Assembly: GCF_000337815.1 (NCBI RefSeq)
Contig: NZ_AOLN01000018.1
Coordinates: 124,001-188,000 of the forward strand
Reading direction: 5' to 3'
Length of the DNA stretch: 64,000 bases
Source: Haloferax mucosum ATCC BAA-1512
GTDB taxonomy: Archaea > Halobacteriota > Halobacteria > Halobacteriales > Haloferacaceae
The notes under the pieces were generated by a model, which ran no database searches, was not told the DNA's origin, and saw only the letters and a list, made by a program, of their open reading frames with translations. The position numbers and the translations under genes are program-made. This document shows, piece by piece, positions 16,508 to 25,572 of this stretch (the stretch's first letter is position 1; every line of letters begins with the position of its first letter).

Positions 16508-18004
16508 ATGACCGTCTGGGTTCTCGGGGACCAACTCGACCCGGAGACCGCGCCGCTCCAGCACGACGACCACGTGCTCATGATAGAGGCGCACGCCTTC
16601 GGCGACCGGATGCCCTATCACCCCCAAAAGCTCGCGCTCGTCTTTGCCGCGATGCGGCACTTCCGCGACGACCTCCGCGACCGCGGCTACGAGGTGACGT
16701 ACATCCGAGCCGAGACATTCGGCGACGGACTCGACCGCTTTTTCGATGCCGCACCGGGAACCGACCTCGTAGCCATGACCCCGCCGAGCCACGGCGCTGG
16801 CGAGCGACTCCGTGAACTCGTCGAAGCGCGCGGCGGGTCGCTCACGCTCGTCGAAAACGACCTGTTTCTCACGACGCCCGACGATTTCGACGACTGGGCG
16901 GGTGACGCCAAGAGCTACAGGCAGGAACACTGGTATCGCCACGTCCGCCGGGAGACGGGCATCCTGATGGATGGCGACGAACCCGCGGGCGGCGAGTGGA
17001 ACTACGACGACCAAAATCAGGAGACGCCGCCCGAAGACTGGACGCCGCCTGCAGTCCCGATGTTCGACCCCGACGAGCTGACCCGAGAGACCATCGAGTT
17101 CGTCCGCGAGCGCTATCCCGACGCGTGGGGGTCTGCCGACGAGTTCCGCTGGCCCGTGACGCGTGTGGAAGCGCGGCAGGCGCTCGACCACTTCGTCGAA
17201 GTTCGACTCGCGGAGTTCGGCCCGTATCAGGACGCCATGCTCGACGGCGAGTGGACGCTGTGTCACTCGCTTCTTTCGGCCGCTATCAACCTCGGCTTAC
17301 TCCATCCGCGCGAGGCTGTCGAAGCGGTCGAAGACGCCTACAGAACGGGCGACGCGCCGCTCAACAGTGTCGAGGGGTTCATCCGACAGGTCGTTGGCTG
17401 GCGGGAGTTCGTGCGGCACGTCTACCGACGAGCGATGCCCGAGATGGCCGACGCGAACCAACTCGACCAGACCGAGGCGCTTCCGGAGGCATACTGGACA
17501 GGAGAGACGGAGATGAGGTGTCTCTCGGAGGCAGTCGAGCACGTCTACGACCGCGGTTACGCCCACCATATCGAGCGTCTGATGGTGCTTTCGAACTTCG
17601 CGCTACTGTACGGCACCGACCCGGCGGAACTCAACCGGTGGTTCCACCTCGGCTTCGTCGATGCCTTCCACTGGGTGACGACGCCCAACGTGGTCGCTAT
17701 GGGCTCGTTTGCGACCGACGTGCTCTCGTCGAAGCCGTACGCGTCCTCCGGAAATTACGTGAACAAGATGTCCGATTACTGCTCGTCTTGTCGCTACGCG
17801 GTGTCGAAGACGACCGGCGAGAACGCCTGTCCCTTCAACGCGCTCTACTGGGACTTCCTGCAGGAAAACGAAGCCCTGCTTCGAGGGACGGGCCGCATGG
17901 GTCTCATGTACGCACACGTCGATAGAAAAGACGAATCCGAGTGGGACGACATCCGAGCGCGGGCCGACGACGTTCGGCGGATGGGTCGGTCGGGAACGCT
18001 CTGA
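16508..18004 (+). CDS. Iron-sulfur photolyase (FeS-BCP/PhrB-like)
   Basis: The product is 498 residues. It is related to deoxyribodipyrimidine photolyases of the prokaryotic (6-4) type. Four cysteines, C338, C425, C428 and C441 (DYCSSC and ENACPF), have nearly the same spacing as the four ligands of the [4Fe-4S] cluster in the PhrB/CryB group. FAD-binding helices lie in between (e.g. SLLSAAINLGLLHP, VEGFIRQVVGWREFVR). It is expected to repair (6-4) photoproducts using light, useful for a sunlit brine organism. Confidence 0.9.
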   Translation: MTVWVLGDQLDPETAPLQHDDHVLMIEAHAFGDRMPYHPQKLALVFAAMRHFRDDLRDRGYEVTYIRAETFGDGLDRFFDAAPGTDLVAMTPPSHGAGERLRELVEARGGSLTLVENDLFLTTPDDFDDWAGDAKSYRQEHWYRHVRRETGILMDGDEPAGGEWNYDDQNQETPPEDWTPPAVPMFDPDELTRETIEFVRERYPDAWGSADEFRWPVTRVEARQALDHFVEVRLAEFGPYQDAMLDGEWTLCHSLLSAAINLGLLHPREAVEAVEDAYRTGDAPLNSVEGFIRQVVGWREFVRHVYRRAMPEMADANQLDQTEALPEAYWTGETEMRCLSEAVEHVYDRGYAHHIERLMVLSNFALLYGTDPAELNRWFHLGFVDAFHWVTTPNVVAMGSFATDVLSSKPYASSGNYVNKMSDYCSSCRYAVSKTTGENACPFNALYWDFLQENEALLRGTGRMGLMYAHVDRKDESEWDDIRARADDVRRMGRSGTL

Positions 18005-18126
18005 GAGGGTCTCGAACGAACCGAACCCACCGAGTGTTGTAAATCAAAGCCGGTGCGTCGCTCTCCGGCTGAATATGAAAAATTCTGTTCTCGGTCGAGT
18101 CGTCGTCGGTCGAAACGTTCGCAGAC

Positions 18127-18321
18127 TCAGAGTCGCGTGACGTTGACCGCCCGCGGGCCTTTGTCGGCCTGCTCGATGTCGAACTCCACTTCCTGACCCT
18201 CTTCGAGGTCCGGGCCGCCGATGTCCTCCATGTGGAAGAACACGTCGTCGTCGTGTTCTTCTGTCTCGATGAAGCCGTAACCGCCGGAGGACTTGAAGAA
18301 TGCAACCTTGCCTTTCGCCAT
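18127..18321 (-). CDS. cspA: Cold-shock domain protein
   Basis: This 64-residue single cold-shock domain starts MAKGKVAFFKSSGGYGFIET, with RNP-1-like GYGFIE and RNP-2-like DVFFHM motifs. It is a cytosolic single-stranded RNA/DNA binder. An upstream in-frame extension to 18399 is possible, but the ATG at 18321 matches the family length. Confidence 0.92.
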   Translation of the reverse strand: MAKGKVAFFKSSGGYGFIETEEHDDDVFFHMEDIGGPDLEEGQEVEFDIEQADKGPRAVNVTRL

Positions 18322-18409
18322 TGCGTGTCGAACGTCACCGGACGAGGCCATAAGAGTTCCGCTGGTTGACAACAATCTGCCGAAGTTACCATTTACCATG
18401 GTGCGTCCG

Positions 18410-18991
18410 TTAGTCGTCGCGTGGTTCGCGGCCGAGCGTGTGGAACTCCTCGTTCGGACGCATATCCGCGAACATCGCCATCCGGTTGCTGAGGTTGAAG
18501 AAGGCAGTCACAGCGCCGATATCCCACACGGCCTCTTCGGAGAAGCCAGCGTCCCGGAGCCGTTGGAGGTCGTCTGCTCCGACTTCCACGGGGTTTTCGG
18601 TGAGTTTGACCGCCACGTCGAGCATCGTCTTGTGTTTCTCGGGGATGTCGGCGGTGCGGTAGTTGGCGACGAGTTGGTCCGCGAGAAGCGGGTCTTTCGC
18701 GTAGATTCGGAGGAGCGCGCCGTGGGCGACGTTACAGTAATAACAGTGGTTGACGCCCGAGACGGCGACGATGAGCATCTCGACTTCGTGGCGTTCGAGC
18801 GCCGTGTCGTCTACGAGCGCGTCGTGGTACTCGAAGAACGCCCGCCAGTGGGATGGCTTGTACGCCATCGCGGCGAAGACGTTCGGTGTGAAGCCGGCGC
18901 GTTCGGTCTCTTCGTCGATTCGCTCGCGCAGGTCGTCCGGAAGGTCCTCGGCGTCGGGCACCGGGAATCGTCGCATCGCGTCGTCGTCCAT
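18410..18991 (-). CDS. Peroxidase-related AhpD-like enzyme
   Basis: This 193-residue all-helical protein of the carboxymuconolactone-decarboxylase/AhpD superfamily contains the redox motif C-x2-C-x3-H (HCYYCNVAHGALLR) near residue 85. Members of this uncharacterised peroxidase-related branch use the Cys pair in disulfide exchange. It is cytosolic. The start is at the second ATG (18991) rather than 19003. Confidence 0.85.
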   Translation of the reverse strand: MDDDAMRRFPVPDAEDLPDDLRERIDEETERAGFTPNVFAAMAYKPSHWRAFFEYHDALVDDTALERHEVEMLIVAVSGVNHCYYCNVAHGALLRIYAKDPLLADQLVANYRTADIPEKHKTMLDVAVKLTENPVEVGADDLQRLRDAGFSEEAVWDIGAVTAFFNLSNRMAMFADMRPNEEFHTLGREPRDD

Positions 18992-19057
18992 GCATCGCCT
19001 CACTCCCGGACGGACCTTAACGATTCCTCAGGTTCGATGGGTGCTACGAACTGCCGC

Positions 19058-19552
19058 TCAGAGCGCGACCGAGAGGTACGCGGTCGCCGCAACCGCGAAG
19101 ACGCCGACCGCGAAGAGTCCGTAGTTGGCGATGCTGTTGTCTGCGGTCCACAGTGAGAGGGTGATTTTCCGGGACGAAATCGGCCACAGCGGGCGGATTC
19201 CGGCGGGCGTGAGCGCGTCCGCGAGGAGGTGCGCGACGATGGTGAGCGTGCCGACGACGAATCCGAACGCGCCGAGCGTCGTCGCCGTCGCCTCGGGTTG
19301 GCCGACGTTGTTCGCAACGAAGAAAGCGCTACCGCCGCCGACGCCGCCGACGAGAAACGCAAACAAGAGCGTGTGCGTCGGCCCGCGGTGAGAGATACCG
19401 GGAATTTGCATGTCGTAATCGGGGAGCATCGCCAGCCAGCACATCACCGCACCGGCGACGAACGCGAGTTCCGGGTGGCCGGTTCGAACCAACGCAAACC
19501 CGAGTGGGGCGAACACGAGGAGCGAGACGCCCCAGTGGCCGAGTCGATACAT
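19058..19552 (-). CDS. YdjM-like membrane-bound metal-dependent hydrolase family
   Basis: This 164-residue membrane protein has four to five helices. The family signature is visible as HWGVSLLVFAPLGFAL, MLPDYDMQIPGISHRGPTHT (Asp and His residues that would bind metal) and AHLLADALTP. This matches the YdjM/DUF457 group, often described as membrane-bound hydrolases of unknown substrate. The ATG at 19552 is chosen. It diverges from mscS with less than 100 nt between the starts. Confidence 0.8.
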   Translation of the reverse strand: MYRLGHWGVSLLVFAPLGFALVRTGHPELAFVAGAVMCWLAMLPDYDMQIPGISHRGPTHTLLFAFLVGGVGGGSAFFVANNVGQPEATATTLGAFGFVVGTLTIVAHLLADALTPAGIRPLWPISSRKITLSLWTADNSIANYGLFAVGVFAVAATAYLSVAL

Positions 19553-19646
19553 TTGCTTCGACCTCGCGGGTGCGTCGAACAAAACCTTTCGGCTGTGGTT
19601 CGCTCCCGGAGCAATCGTTATCCCCGGCGGCCGCGATTTCCGCGGC

Positions 19647-20855
19647 ATGAGTCAGCACCTCTTCGAATTCCTCTCGGGGCTGTCGGCGGCGGAGGCAACG
19701 CTCCTCGTCTTGCTCGTCTCCGTCGTCGGCGCCTTCCTCATGGAGGCGGTCGTCATTCGCCTCCTGTTACAGTACACGAGACGGACGGAGACATCGCTCG
19801 ACAACATCGTCGTCCAAGAGCTTCGGTTGCCCATCGTCGTCACCGTCTCCCTGACCGGTATCTTTCTGTTCGTGCAGGTTCCGGCGGTCGCCGAAGCGCT
19901 CGTCGTCGATTCGGCGGTGCTCAAGACGTTCTTCGGGAAGCCGTCGATTTCCGTCGGTATCGTCGTCTGGGCGTGGGCGCTCAACCGCCTCGTCAATCGA
20001 CTGGTCGAGGCGGTCAAAGACCGAGGCAGTCAGTACGACTTCGCACCGGTGTTTTCGAACGTCTGGACGATTCTGGTCGCTATCGGGACCATCGGCGCGC
20101 TCCTGTACCTCTGGGGTATCGAAATCACACCGCTTTTCGCGGGTGCTGGCATCGCCGGTATCGCGGTCGGGTTCGCCGCCAAAGACACCGTGGCCAACTT
20201 CTTCGGCGGTATCGCGCTCTACTTCGACGACACGTACAAAATCGGCGACTACGTCGTCCTCGACTCCGGGGAAGCGGGTACAGTCGTCAAAGTGGGGATT
20301 CGCTCCACGACGCTTCTCACCCGCGACGAACTCCTCGTGACCGTGCCGAATTCGGTGCTCAACGCCGCGAAGATAATCAACGAGTCCGCCCCGAACCGAC
20401 GCCGCCGCCTCAAAGTCCCCATCGGCGTCGCCTACGGCACCGACATCGACACGTTCGAAACACTGCTCACTGACCTCGCGCTCGACGAACCGCTCGTCCT
20501 CGACAGCCCCCGTCCGCGACCGCGCTTCCGCAAGTTCGGCCCGGACGCGCTGGAGTACGAACTCGTCTGTTGGGTCAACAGCCCGCTCAAGCGCGGCAAA
20601 GCGACGCACAACCTCAACCGTGAGATATACACTCGGCTGAACGACGCGAACATCGACATTCCGTACCCGCAACGCGACGTCCACGTCCACGCCGCCACCG
20701 AGTCCGAGACGCCCGACCAGTCCATGATGCGGGGATTATCGAACGGCGGCAACCGACGGCAAGATGCGACGGACGCCACGGACGCGACAGGTGAGAGAGA
20801 AAGAAGCGCGAGAGAGACGGACGCCGAAACTGTGGACTCTCCCGACGACGAGTAA
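19647..20855 (+). CDS. mscS: Mechanosensitive channel, MscS family
   Basis: The product is 402 residues. N-terminal membrane helices are followed by the pore-lining helix and beta domain: AGAGIAGIAVGFAAKDTVAN, GDYVVLDSGEAGTVVKVGIRSTTLLTRDELLVTVPNS. These are the hallmarks of MscS small-conductance channels. They release solutes during hypo-osmotic shock, important for a halophile facing dilution. A hydrophilic Arg/Glu-rich tail of about 45 residues ends the protein. Confidence 0.9.
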   Translation: MSQHLFEFLSGLSAAEATLLVLLVSVVGAFLMEAVVIRLLLQYTRRTETSLDNIVVQELRLPIVVTVSLTGIFLFVQVPAVAEALVVDSAVLKTFFGKPSISVGIVVWAWALNRLVNRLVEAVKDRGSQYDFAPVFSNVWTILVAIGTIGALLYLWGIEITPLFAGAGIAGIAVGFAAKDTVANFFGGIALYFDDTYKIGDYVVLDSGEAGTVVKVGIRSTTLLTRDELLVTVPNSVLNAAKIINESAPNRRRRLKVPIGVAYGTDIDTFETLLTDLALDEPLVLDSPRPRPRFRKFGPDALEYELVCWVNSPLKRGKATHNLNREIYTRLNDANIDIPYPQRDVHVHAATESETPDQSMMRGLSNGGNRRQDATDATDATGERERSARETDAETVDSPDDE

Positions 20856-21085
20856 TTACTTCGAAAATACGGATTTGGCTCTTTCACGCCCTGAATCAGC
20901 GTTCCAATGAGCGTGCTATCGTCTATCGTTCTCGTGCCCAGAATCCAACGTCCCCCACCGAACCGGCACACACCATGCGAGACACGACGGACCCTCGATA
21001 CCGGGACCCGACAACCGGAATCGACGGCGGACCGCGACAGTCCCCGCGCCGGGAAGGTTAACTTCGGCGGGACCGTCCGTCGAAT

Positions 21086-21223
21086 ATGCTCCAACTTGGG
21101 CCGATAGACGGACTCATCGAAGTGTTCGGCCCGTTCGTGATTCCAGTGCTCTTGTTCGCCGCGGGGTTCGTAGGCTATCTCGTCCTCGTCGCGCTCGGAC
21201 GAACCGGACCGGACGGAGACTGA
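21086..21223 (+). CDS. 45-residue single-span membrane protein
   Basis: The ATG at 21086 opens a frame MLQLGPIDGLIEVFGPFVIP with a following hydrophobic helix (VLLFAAGFVGYLVLVAL) and a polar end (GRTGPDGD). Third codon positions are strongly C/G. A TATA-like GGTTAACTT sits about 25 nt upstream, consistent with a leaderless transcript. One membrane span is predicted. The function is unknown; the size and layout match the small membrane proteins common in haloarchaea. Confidence 0.6.
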   Translation: MLQLGPIDGLIEVFGPFVIPVLLFAAGFVGYLVLVALGRTGPDGD

Positions 21224-21305
21224 CCAAGAACCGCCCGCCGGTCGCCGGAGACACGACGGATGTCCCGATGCCGACTGCCCCGCGTTCTGTGTTCGTTCTG
21301 CGAGC

Positions 21306-23759
21306 TTACTCTTCGACGACGATGGCACCCGTCATGCCCGCGGCCTCGTGCGGGATACAGAGGTAGCTGTGTTCGCCGGCGGTCTCGAAGGTGTGCGTGT
21401 AGGACTGGCCGGACTGCACCGCGCCCTTCCCGTCTTCCCACCCAGACTCGGCGGCGTCCTGCGATTCGAAGCCACCGGAAGCCCAGTACGCCGCGCCCTC
21501 CGGAATCTCGTCCTGATAGGCGGTCACCGAGTGCGCTTCGCCGCCGGCGTGCTCGAACGCGACCGTGTCGCCGACGCGCACCGTCAGTTCAGCGGGTTCG
21601 AACGCGACGGCGGTCATCTTCACCACGTGGTCTGCGTCCTCGGGGACGCCTTCGACGACGCTCGGCCCACCGGTGTACTCGGTCTCGGAACTGCCGCCGT
21701 GCTCGTGGCCGCCGTCCGCGCTCGGTGCCTTGTCGATTGCGCCGACGACCGCAAACTGGGCGCGGGCGGTCGCAACCGCGTATCCTTCTGCGGCGGTCTC
21801 CACGTCGCTTCCGTCTTCGAGCGCGCCGACGTAGGTCGAAAGCGCCGACTCGAAGCCTTCGTAGGCATCGTGGTCGGCTTCCTCCAGCGCCTCGTGAACA
21901 CGAGCCCCTTCGAACGTCTGGAAGACGCCGCTCATGCGCTCGGACGCGGCGGCCGCGAGACCCGCGTCGGCGGCGGCGGTTGCAACGACGGCGTACATCG
22001 AATCGACCGCTTTCTGACCGTAGGTTTTCGCCGCGTCGTAGGCGTCGCCGCCGTCTTCGGCCGCGGTGCGGACGTTGCCGAGTGCACCTTCGAACGACTC
22101 ATAGAGGTCGTGGTCGGCTTCCTCCAGCGCCTCGTGGTAGCCGCCCGCACCCTCCTCGAAGAAGGTGAACGTCGATTGGACGACCGTCGCGGCGCGGTCG
22201 GTGGCGCCGACCTGTGCGAGCGCGGCGGCGTCGAAGCCGCGGGCACCGAAGAACGCCGCTTCGGCGGCCGACACTTCGGCGGTCGTTCCGACGGCCGTTT
22301 CGAACTCGAAGAGCGCGTCCATCGCACCCTCGGCGTGCGTCGCGGCCGCGTCGGTTTCGCCAGCCGTCGCCGCATCGACGAGTCCGGCGAGGTGTTCCTC
22401 CTCGAAGCGGTGGTAGAGTTCTTCAGACTCGTGTTCGACCGACTCGTGGATGTCGGCTTCGTTCTCCTCAAAGCGGGCGAACAGCCCCTCTGCGACGGTG
22501 GCGGCTCGGTCCGTCTTACCCTGTGCGACGAGTTCGCGGGCGTCCGCGAGGCGGGCGCGGAAGAACGCCGCTTCGAGCGTCGTCGCCGACTCGCCGCCGA
22601 CGAGCGCCGTGACGCCGGTGAGAAGGTTCTCGTCAACCGTCGCAAGCGCGTCTTCGGTCGCCGCGGCGTCGCCGGACTCGGCGGCTTCCTTCAGCGATTC
22701 GAGACCGCCCTCGAAGCCTTCGTAGGCGTCGTGGTCGGCTTCCTCCAGCGCCTCGTGAGCGCGCGCGCCCTCGAAGTGCGCGTAGACGTCGCCGGCGAGC
22801 GTCGCGGCGAAGTCGGTCTCTCCCTGCGCGACGAGTCGAGTCACGTCGGCGGCGCGGGCGCGGTAGAGCGTGAGCGCGGATGCGTGTGCGTAGTCGTCGC
22901 CGGGACCGCCGAGTCCGGCGAGCACTTCGGCGTCGAAGCCGACCGACTGCATGAGCGCGAGGTGGCCGGCACCGGCGACCGACTCGGGGACGAGTTCGTA
23001 GGTCGCTTCGACTGTCGCGTCCGCGGCAGAGCGCGCAGACGAGACGATGCTGTCGGCGTCAGACGCGTCGGCCGCGCCCTCGACACCGGCCTCGAACGTC
23101 TCGTAGAGTTCCGACGAGGCGTCTTCGAGCACCGAGTGAGCCGGTGCCTCTTCGAACGATTCGTAGACGCCGTTGGCGAGTTCGGCGGCGGCCTCGACCT
23201 CGCCAGCGGCGGCGAGCATCTCGGCGTCTCGGGCGCGCGCACCGAACAGGAGGACGTTCATCGCATCCACGACAGCGGTATCGACGCGACCGCGCTGGGC
23301 CGCAAGAAGGTTGGCGGACGCCTGTGCCGCGAGGTCGATACCGGCGTCGGTGTTCCCGTTCGCAAACTCGTCTTTTGCGCCGCGGAGGTGTTCTTCGAAC
23401 GTCTCGTAGTTCTCCTCGTTCGTCTCTTCTAACTGCTCGTGGGTTCCCCACTCGCTCGACGCCTGTTCGAAGCGCGCGAAGATGTCTTCCGTGACGCGGG
23501 CCGCGGTTCCCAGTCGTCCCGCCCCAGCGAGGGCGATAGCGTCGTACAGACGTGCACGCATCACGTTCCACTCGGCCGCGACGGCGACGGTCGCATCGAC
23601 GGTCACGGACATCTCGCCGGTGGCGGTCGTCTCCGACCCGTCCGTCTCGTTTCCGGCCGTCGTGGATTCGTCGGAAGACTGTGCGCTACATCCTGCGAGA
23701 CCGGCAGTCGTAACCGCCAGCCCCGTCGTTTTCAACAGACTCCGTCGGGAGTAGTTCAT
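21306..23759 (-). CDS. DUF5059-like repeat protein with C-terminal halocyanin (type 1 copper) domain
   Basis: The product is 817 residues. The Tat lipoprotein signal is NYSRRSLLKTTGLAVTTAGL, then AGC. Residues 60-690 consist of six helical repeats, each carrying a segment like HEALEEADHDAYEGFE, rich in His, Glu and Asp. The last 110 residues are a cupredoxin with ligands His (GGEAHSVTA), Cys and His (YLCIPH) and Met (AAGM), as in halocyanins. It should sit on the outer face of the membrane, shuttling electrons and possibly binding metal through the repeats. A DtxR-type operator lies just upstream. The DUF5059 name is from memory of the family. Confidence 0.8.
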   Translation of the reverse strand: MNYSRRSLLKTTGLAVTTAGLAGCSAQSSDESTTAGNETDGSETTATGEMSVTVDATVAVAAEWNVMRARLYDAIALAGAGRLGTAARVTEDIFARFEQASSEWGTHEQLEETNEENYETFEEHLRGAKDEFANGNTDAGIDLAAQASANLLAAQRGRVDTAVVDAMNVLLFGARARDAEMLAAAGEVEAAAELANGVYESFEEAPAHSVLEDASSELYETFEAGVEGAADASDADSIVSSARSAADATVEATYELVPESVAGAGHLALMQSVGFDAEVLAGLGGPGDDYAHASALTLYRARAADVTRLVAQGETDFAATLAGDVYAHFEGARAHEALEEADHDAYEGFEGGLESLKEAAESGDAAATEDALATVDENLLTGVTALVGGESATTLEAAFFRARLADARELVAQGKTDRAATVAEGLFARFEENEADIHESVEHESEELYHRFEEEHLAGLVDAATAGETDAAATHAEGAMDALFEFETAVGTTAEVSAAEAAFFGARGFDAAALAQVGATDRAATVVQSTFTFFEEGAGGYHEALEEADHDLYESFEGALGNVRTAAEDGGDAYDAAKTYGQKAVDSMYAVVATAAADAGLAAAASERMSGVFQTFEGARVHEALEEADHDAYEGFESALSTYVGALEDGSDVETAAEGYAVATARAQFAVVGAIDKAPSADGGHEHGGSSETEYTGGPSVVEGVPEDADHVVKMTAVAFEPAELTVRVGDTVAFEHAGGEAHSVTAYQDEIPEGAAYWASGGFESQDAAESGWEDGKGAVQSGQSYTHTFETAGEHSYLCIPHEAAGMTGAIVVEE

Positions 23760-23763
23760 ACTT

Positions 23764-23777
23764 TTAGGCACACCTAA
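23764..23777 (-). promoter_or_regulatory. DtxR/SirR-type operator at the start of the copper-repeat gene
   Basis: TTAGGCACACCTAA is a palindrome with perfect 5-bp arms and a 4-nt spacer, matching the TTAGG/CCTAA arms of metal-dependent DtxR-family repressor sites. It begins 4 nt upstream of the ATG at 23759, between the TATA box and the coding region, where a bound repressor would block initiation. Confidence 0.65.
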
Positions 23778-23780
23778 GAT

Positions 23781-23789
23781 GATAAAAGG
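23781..23789 (-). promoter_or_regulatory. TATA box of the copper-repeat gene
   Basis: On the minus strand this reads CCTTTTATC, about 25 nt from the start codon at 23759, giving an essentially leaderless transcript. It is flanked on both sides by DtxR-like palindromes (23764-23777 and 23797-23815). Confidence 0.55.
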
Positions 23790-23796
23790 ACTTCGA

Positions 23797-23815
23797 TTTT
23801 TAGGTTACCCAAAAA
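23797..23815 (-). promoter_or_regulatory. Second, imperfect DtxR-like palindrome
   Basis: TTTTTAGGTTACCCAAAAA is a near-palindrome containing TTAGGT with an imperfect complementary arm. It lies upstream of the TATA box at 23781-23789, so two repressor sites may bracket the promoter. A further half-site TTAGGC is at 23824-23829. Confidence 0.45.
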
Positions 23816-23978
23816 CTAACAAATTAGGCGGACTGATGGCTGTTACCACGCGTTTTCTGTTTCTATACATTTATAAAAAAGTCAACTCATCGGGGGAGTT
23901 CAATCGTCGCCGACGGCGAGCGACGGTATCGAACAATAGGACTTCTGTCGAAGCAGGAATCGTCTCGGGGAGACGGGG

Positions 23979-25571
23979 TTAGTCCGCGGTCGTCGCGTCG
24001 TCACCGCGGAGTCGGTCGAATGCCGATTCGAACTCCTCGTCGTCTTCGACCGTCTCCTCCCACTCTTCGAGACCGCGCTCGACGCGGGTTCCCTCGATGG
24101 TGTTATCGAAGAAGAACGCGAACAGGCCGCCGACGGCCATACCGGTCGAGCCGATGACGAAGATGGTGTCGGCGACGAGTTGGTTCCCGAGGACGGGACC
24201 GACGAGGGCGACCTGACTCATGCCCTGACGGAAGGCTTCGGCGGAGCCGACGTTACCCATGTACGCCGGAATCGCAAGCCCGGCGAACAGGGCGATACCG
24301 ATGACGAAGCCGTTCCGCGAGGAGTCGAGGTCAACGTACTTCAGGTTCGAGAGACCGACAGCGACGATTTGGCCGAACATGGCGACGTAAAGCCCGCCGA
24401 CGATGGGGTCAGGAATCGTTGCGATGAGTTGGCCGAAGTAGCCGACGAAGCCCATGATGAGCATCACGCCCGCGCCGACCTGCACGACGTAGCGGGAGGC
24501 GACGCCCGTCAGACCGATTGCGCCGATGTTCTCGGAGTAGGACGTCGAGCCACTCCCGCCCATGAGCGCCGAGAAAACGTTCATGACGCCTTCCATTCCG
24601 ATACCGTGGTTGATGCGGCGTTCGGAGGGTGCGCCGATGCCGGACAGGCGCGCGACCGCGTGGTAGTCACCGAACGACTCGACCATGGAGGCGGCGACGC
24701 CAGCGAGCATGCCGATGATGAACGACGTCGAGAACTGCGGAATGCCGAAGGCGACGCTTCCGACGAGCGGAAGCGAGACGGTCGTCGTTCCGGCCCCACC
24801 CGCAAAGCCCCACTGGAGCGGGTAGATGGGCACGAACGCCGGCGCGTCGATGACCGTCTGGAGATTCACGTAGCCGGACGCACCGGGTGCGATAACACCC
24901 GTAACCGACAGTACGGTGGCGACGACGTACGAGGCGATGACGCCGAGAAGCACCGGGAACAGCTTGAACGCCGGGTGTGCGGTGTCGAGGTACTGCGAAA
25001 AGAGCACGATGAGCGCGAGCGTCAGACCGAGAAGCCACCAGTTGTTGGCCGCCGAGGTCACCTGCGGCGCGTTGAAAAGCGAAAGGCCGATGAGTGCGAT
25101 AGTCGGCGCGATGACGACCGGCGAGATGAATTTCCGGAGTCGTCCGAGCAGGCCGAAGTAGCCGACGAGGACTTCGACCAACGCGGCCACGATGATGGCA
25201 CCTTGGAGTTGCAACAGCGCGCTTTGCCACGCGACACCGGACGGGTCGGTCGCCTTTGCGACGCCGACGACGGCAATTGCGGGTGCGAGCATCGAGAACG
25301 GCGCACCCTGCACGATTGGGTAGCGGTTGCCGAACGTCGTCTGCATCAGCGTCGCAATCCCGGAGACGACGAAGAAGGTCCCGACGAAACGCGGGACGAT
25401 ATCGGCGGGCATTCCCAAGGCACCGGCGAGAATGAGCGGGACGGCGATGTTCGCGCCGACCATGGTGAGGTAATGTTGGGCGCCGAGAAGAAGAGCGGTT
25501 GGAAGGGGTGGTTTATCGTCGATACCGTACTGCACGAACGAGGCGGAAGAGGAGTCGTCCGTCACGACCAT
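23979..25571 (-). CDS. NCS2 nucleobase (uracil/xanthine) permease
   Basis: This 530-residue permease has about fourteen helices. Family motifs include YGIDDKPPLPTALLLGAQHYLTM at the N-terminus and GGSGSTSYSENIGAIGLTGVASRYVV, the conserved segment of NCS2 transporters (here with S-E-N-I-G). MVESFGDYHAVARL carries the other conserved acidic site. It probably imports uracil or another purine/pyrimidine base by cation symport. The ATG at 25571 is chosen over 25691, where the reading runs into promoter DNA. Confidence 0.88.
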   Translation of the reverse strand: MVVTDDSSSASFVQYGIDDKPPLPTALLLGAQHYLTMVGANIAVPLILAGALGMPADIVPRFVGTFFVVSGIATLMQTTFGNRYPIVQGAPFSMLAPAIAVVGVAKATDPSGVAWQSALLQLQGAIIVAALVEVLVGYFGLLGRLRKFISPVVIAPTIALIGLSLFNAPQVTSAANNWWLLGLTLALIVLFSQYLDTAHPAFKLFPVLLGVIASYVVATVLSVTGVIAPGASGYVNLQTVIDAPAFVPIYPLQWGFAGGAGTTTVSLPLVGSVAFGIPQFSTSFIIGMLAGVAASMVESFGDYHAVARLSGIGAPSERRINHGIGMEGVMNVFSALMGGSGSTSYSENIGAIGLTGVASRYVVQVGAGVMLIMGFVGYFGQLIATIPDPIVGGLYVAMFGQIVAVGLSNLKYVDLDSSRNGFVIGIALFAGLAIPAYMGNVGSAEAFRQGMSQVALVGPVLGNQLVADTIFVIGSTGMAVGGLFAFFFDNTIEGTRVERGLEEWEETVEDDEEFESAFDRLRGDDATTAD

Positions 25572-25572
25572 C

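Noticed and set aside
21348-23432. 694-codon open frame opposite the repeat-halocyanin gene
   Set aside because: Arises from GC-biased third positions of the real gene; the protein is Arg/Val/Gly-rich with no domain.
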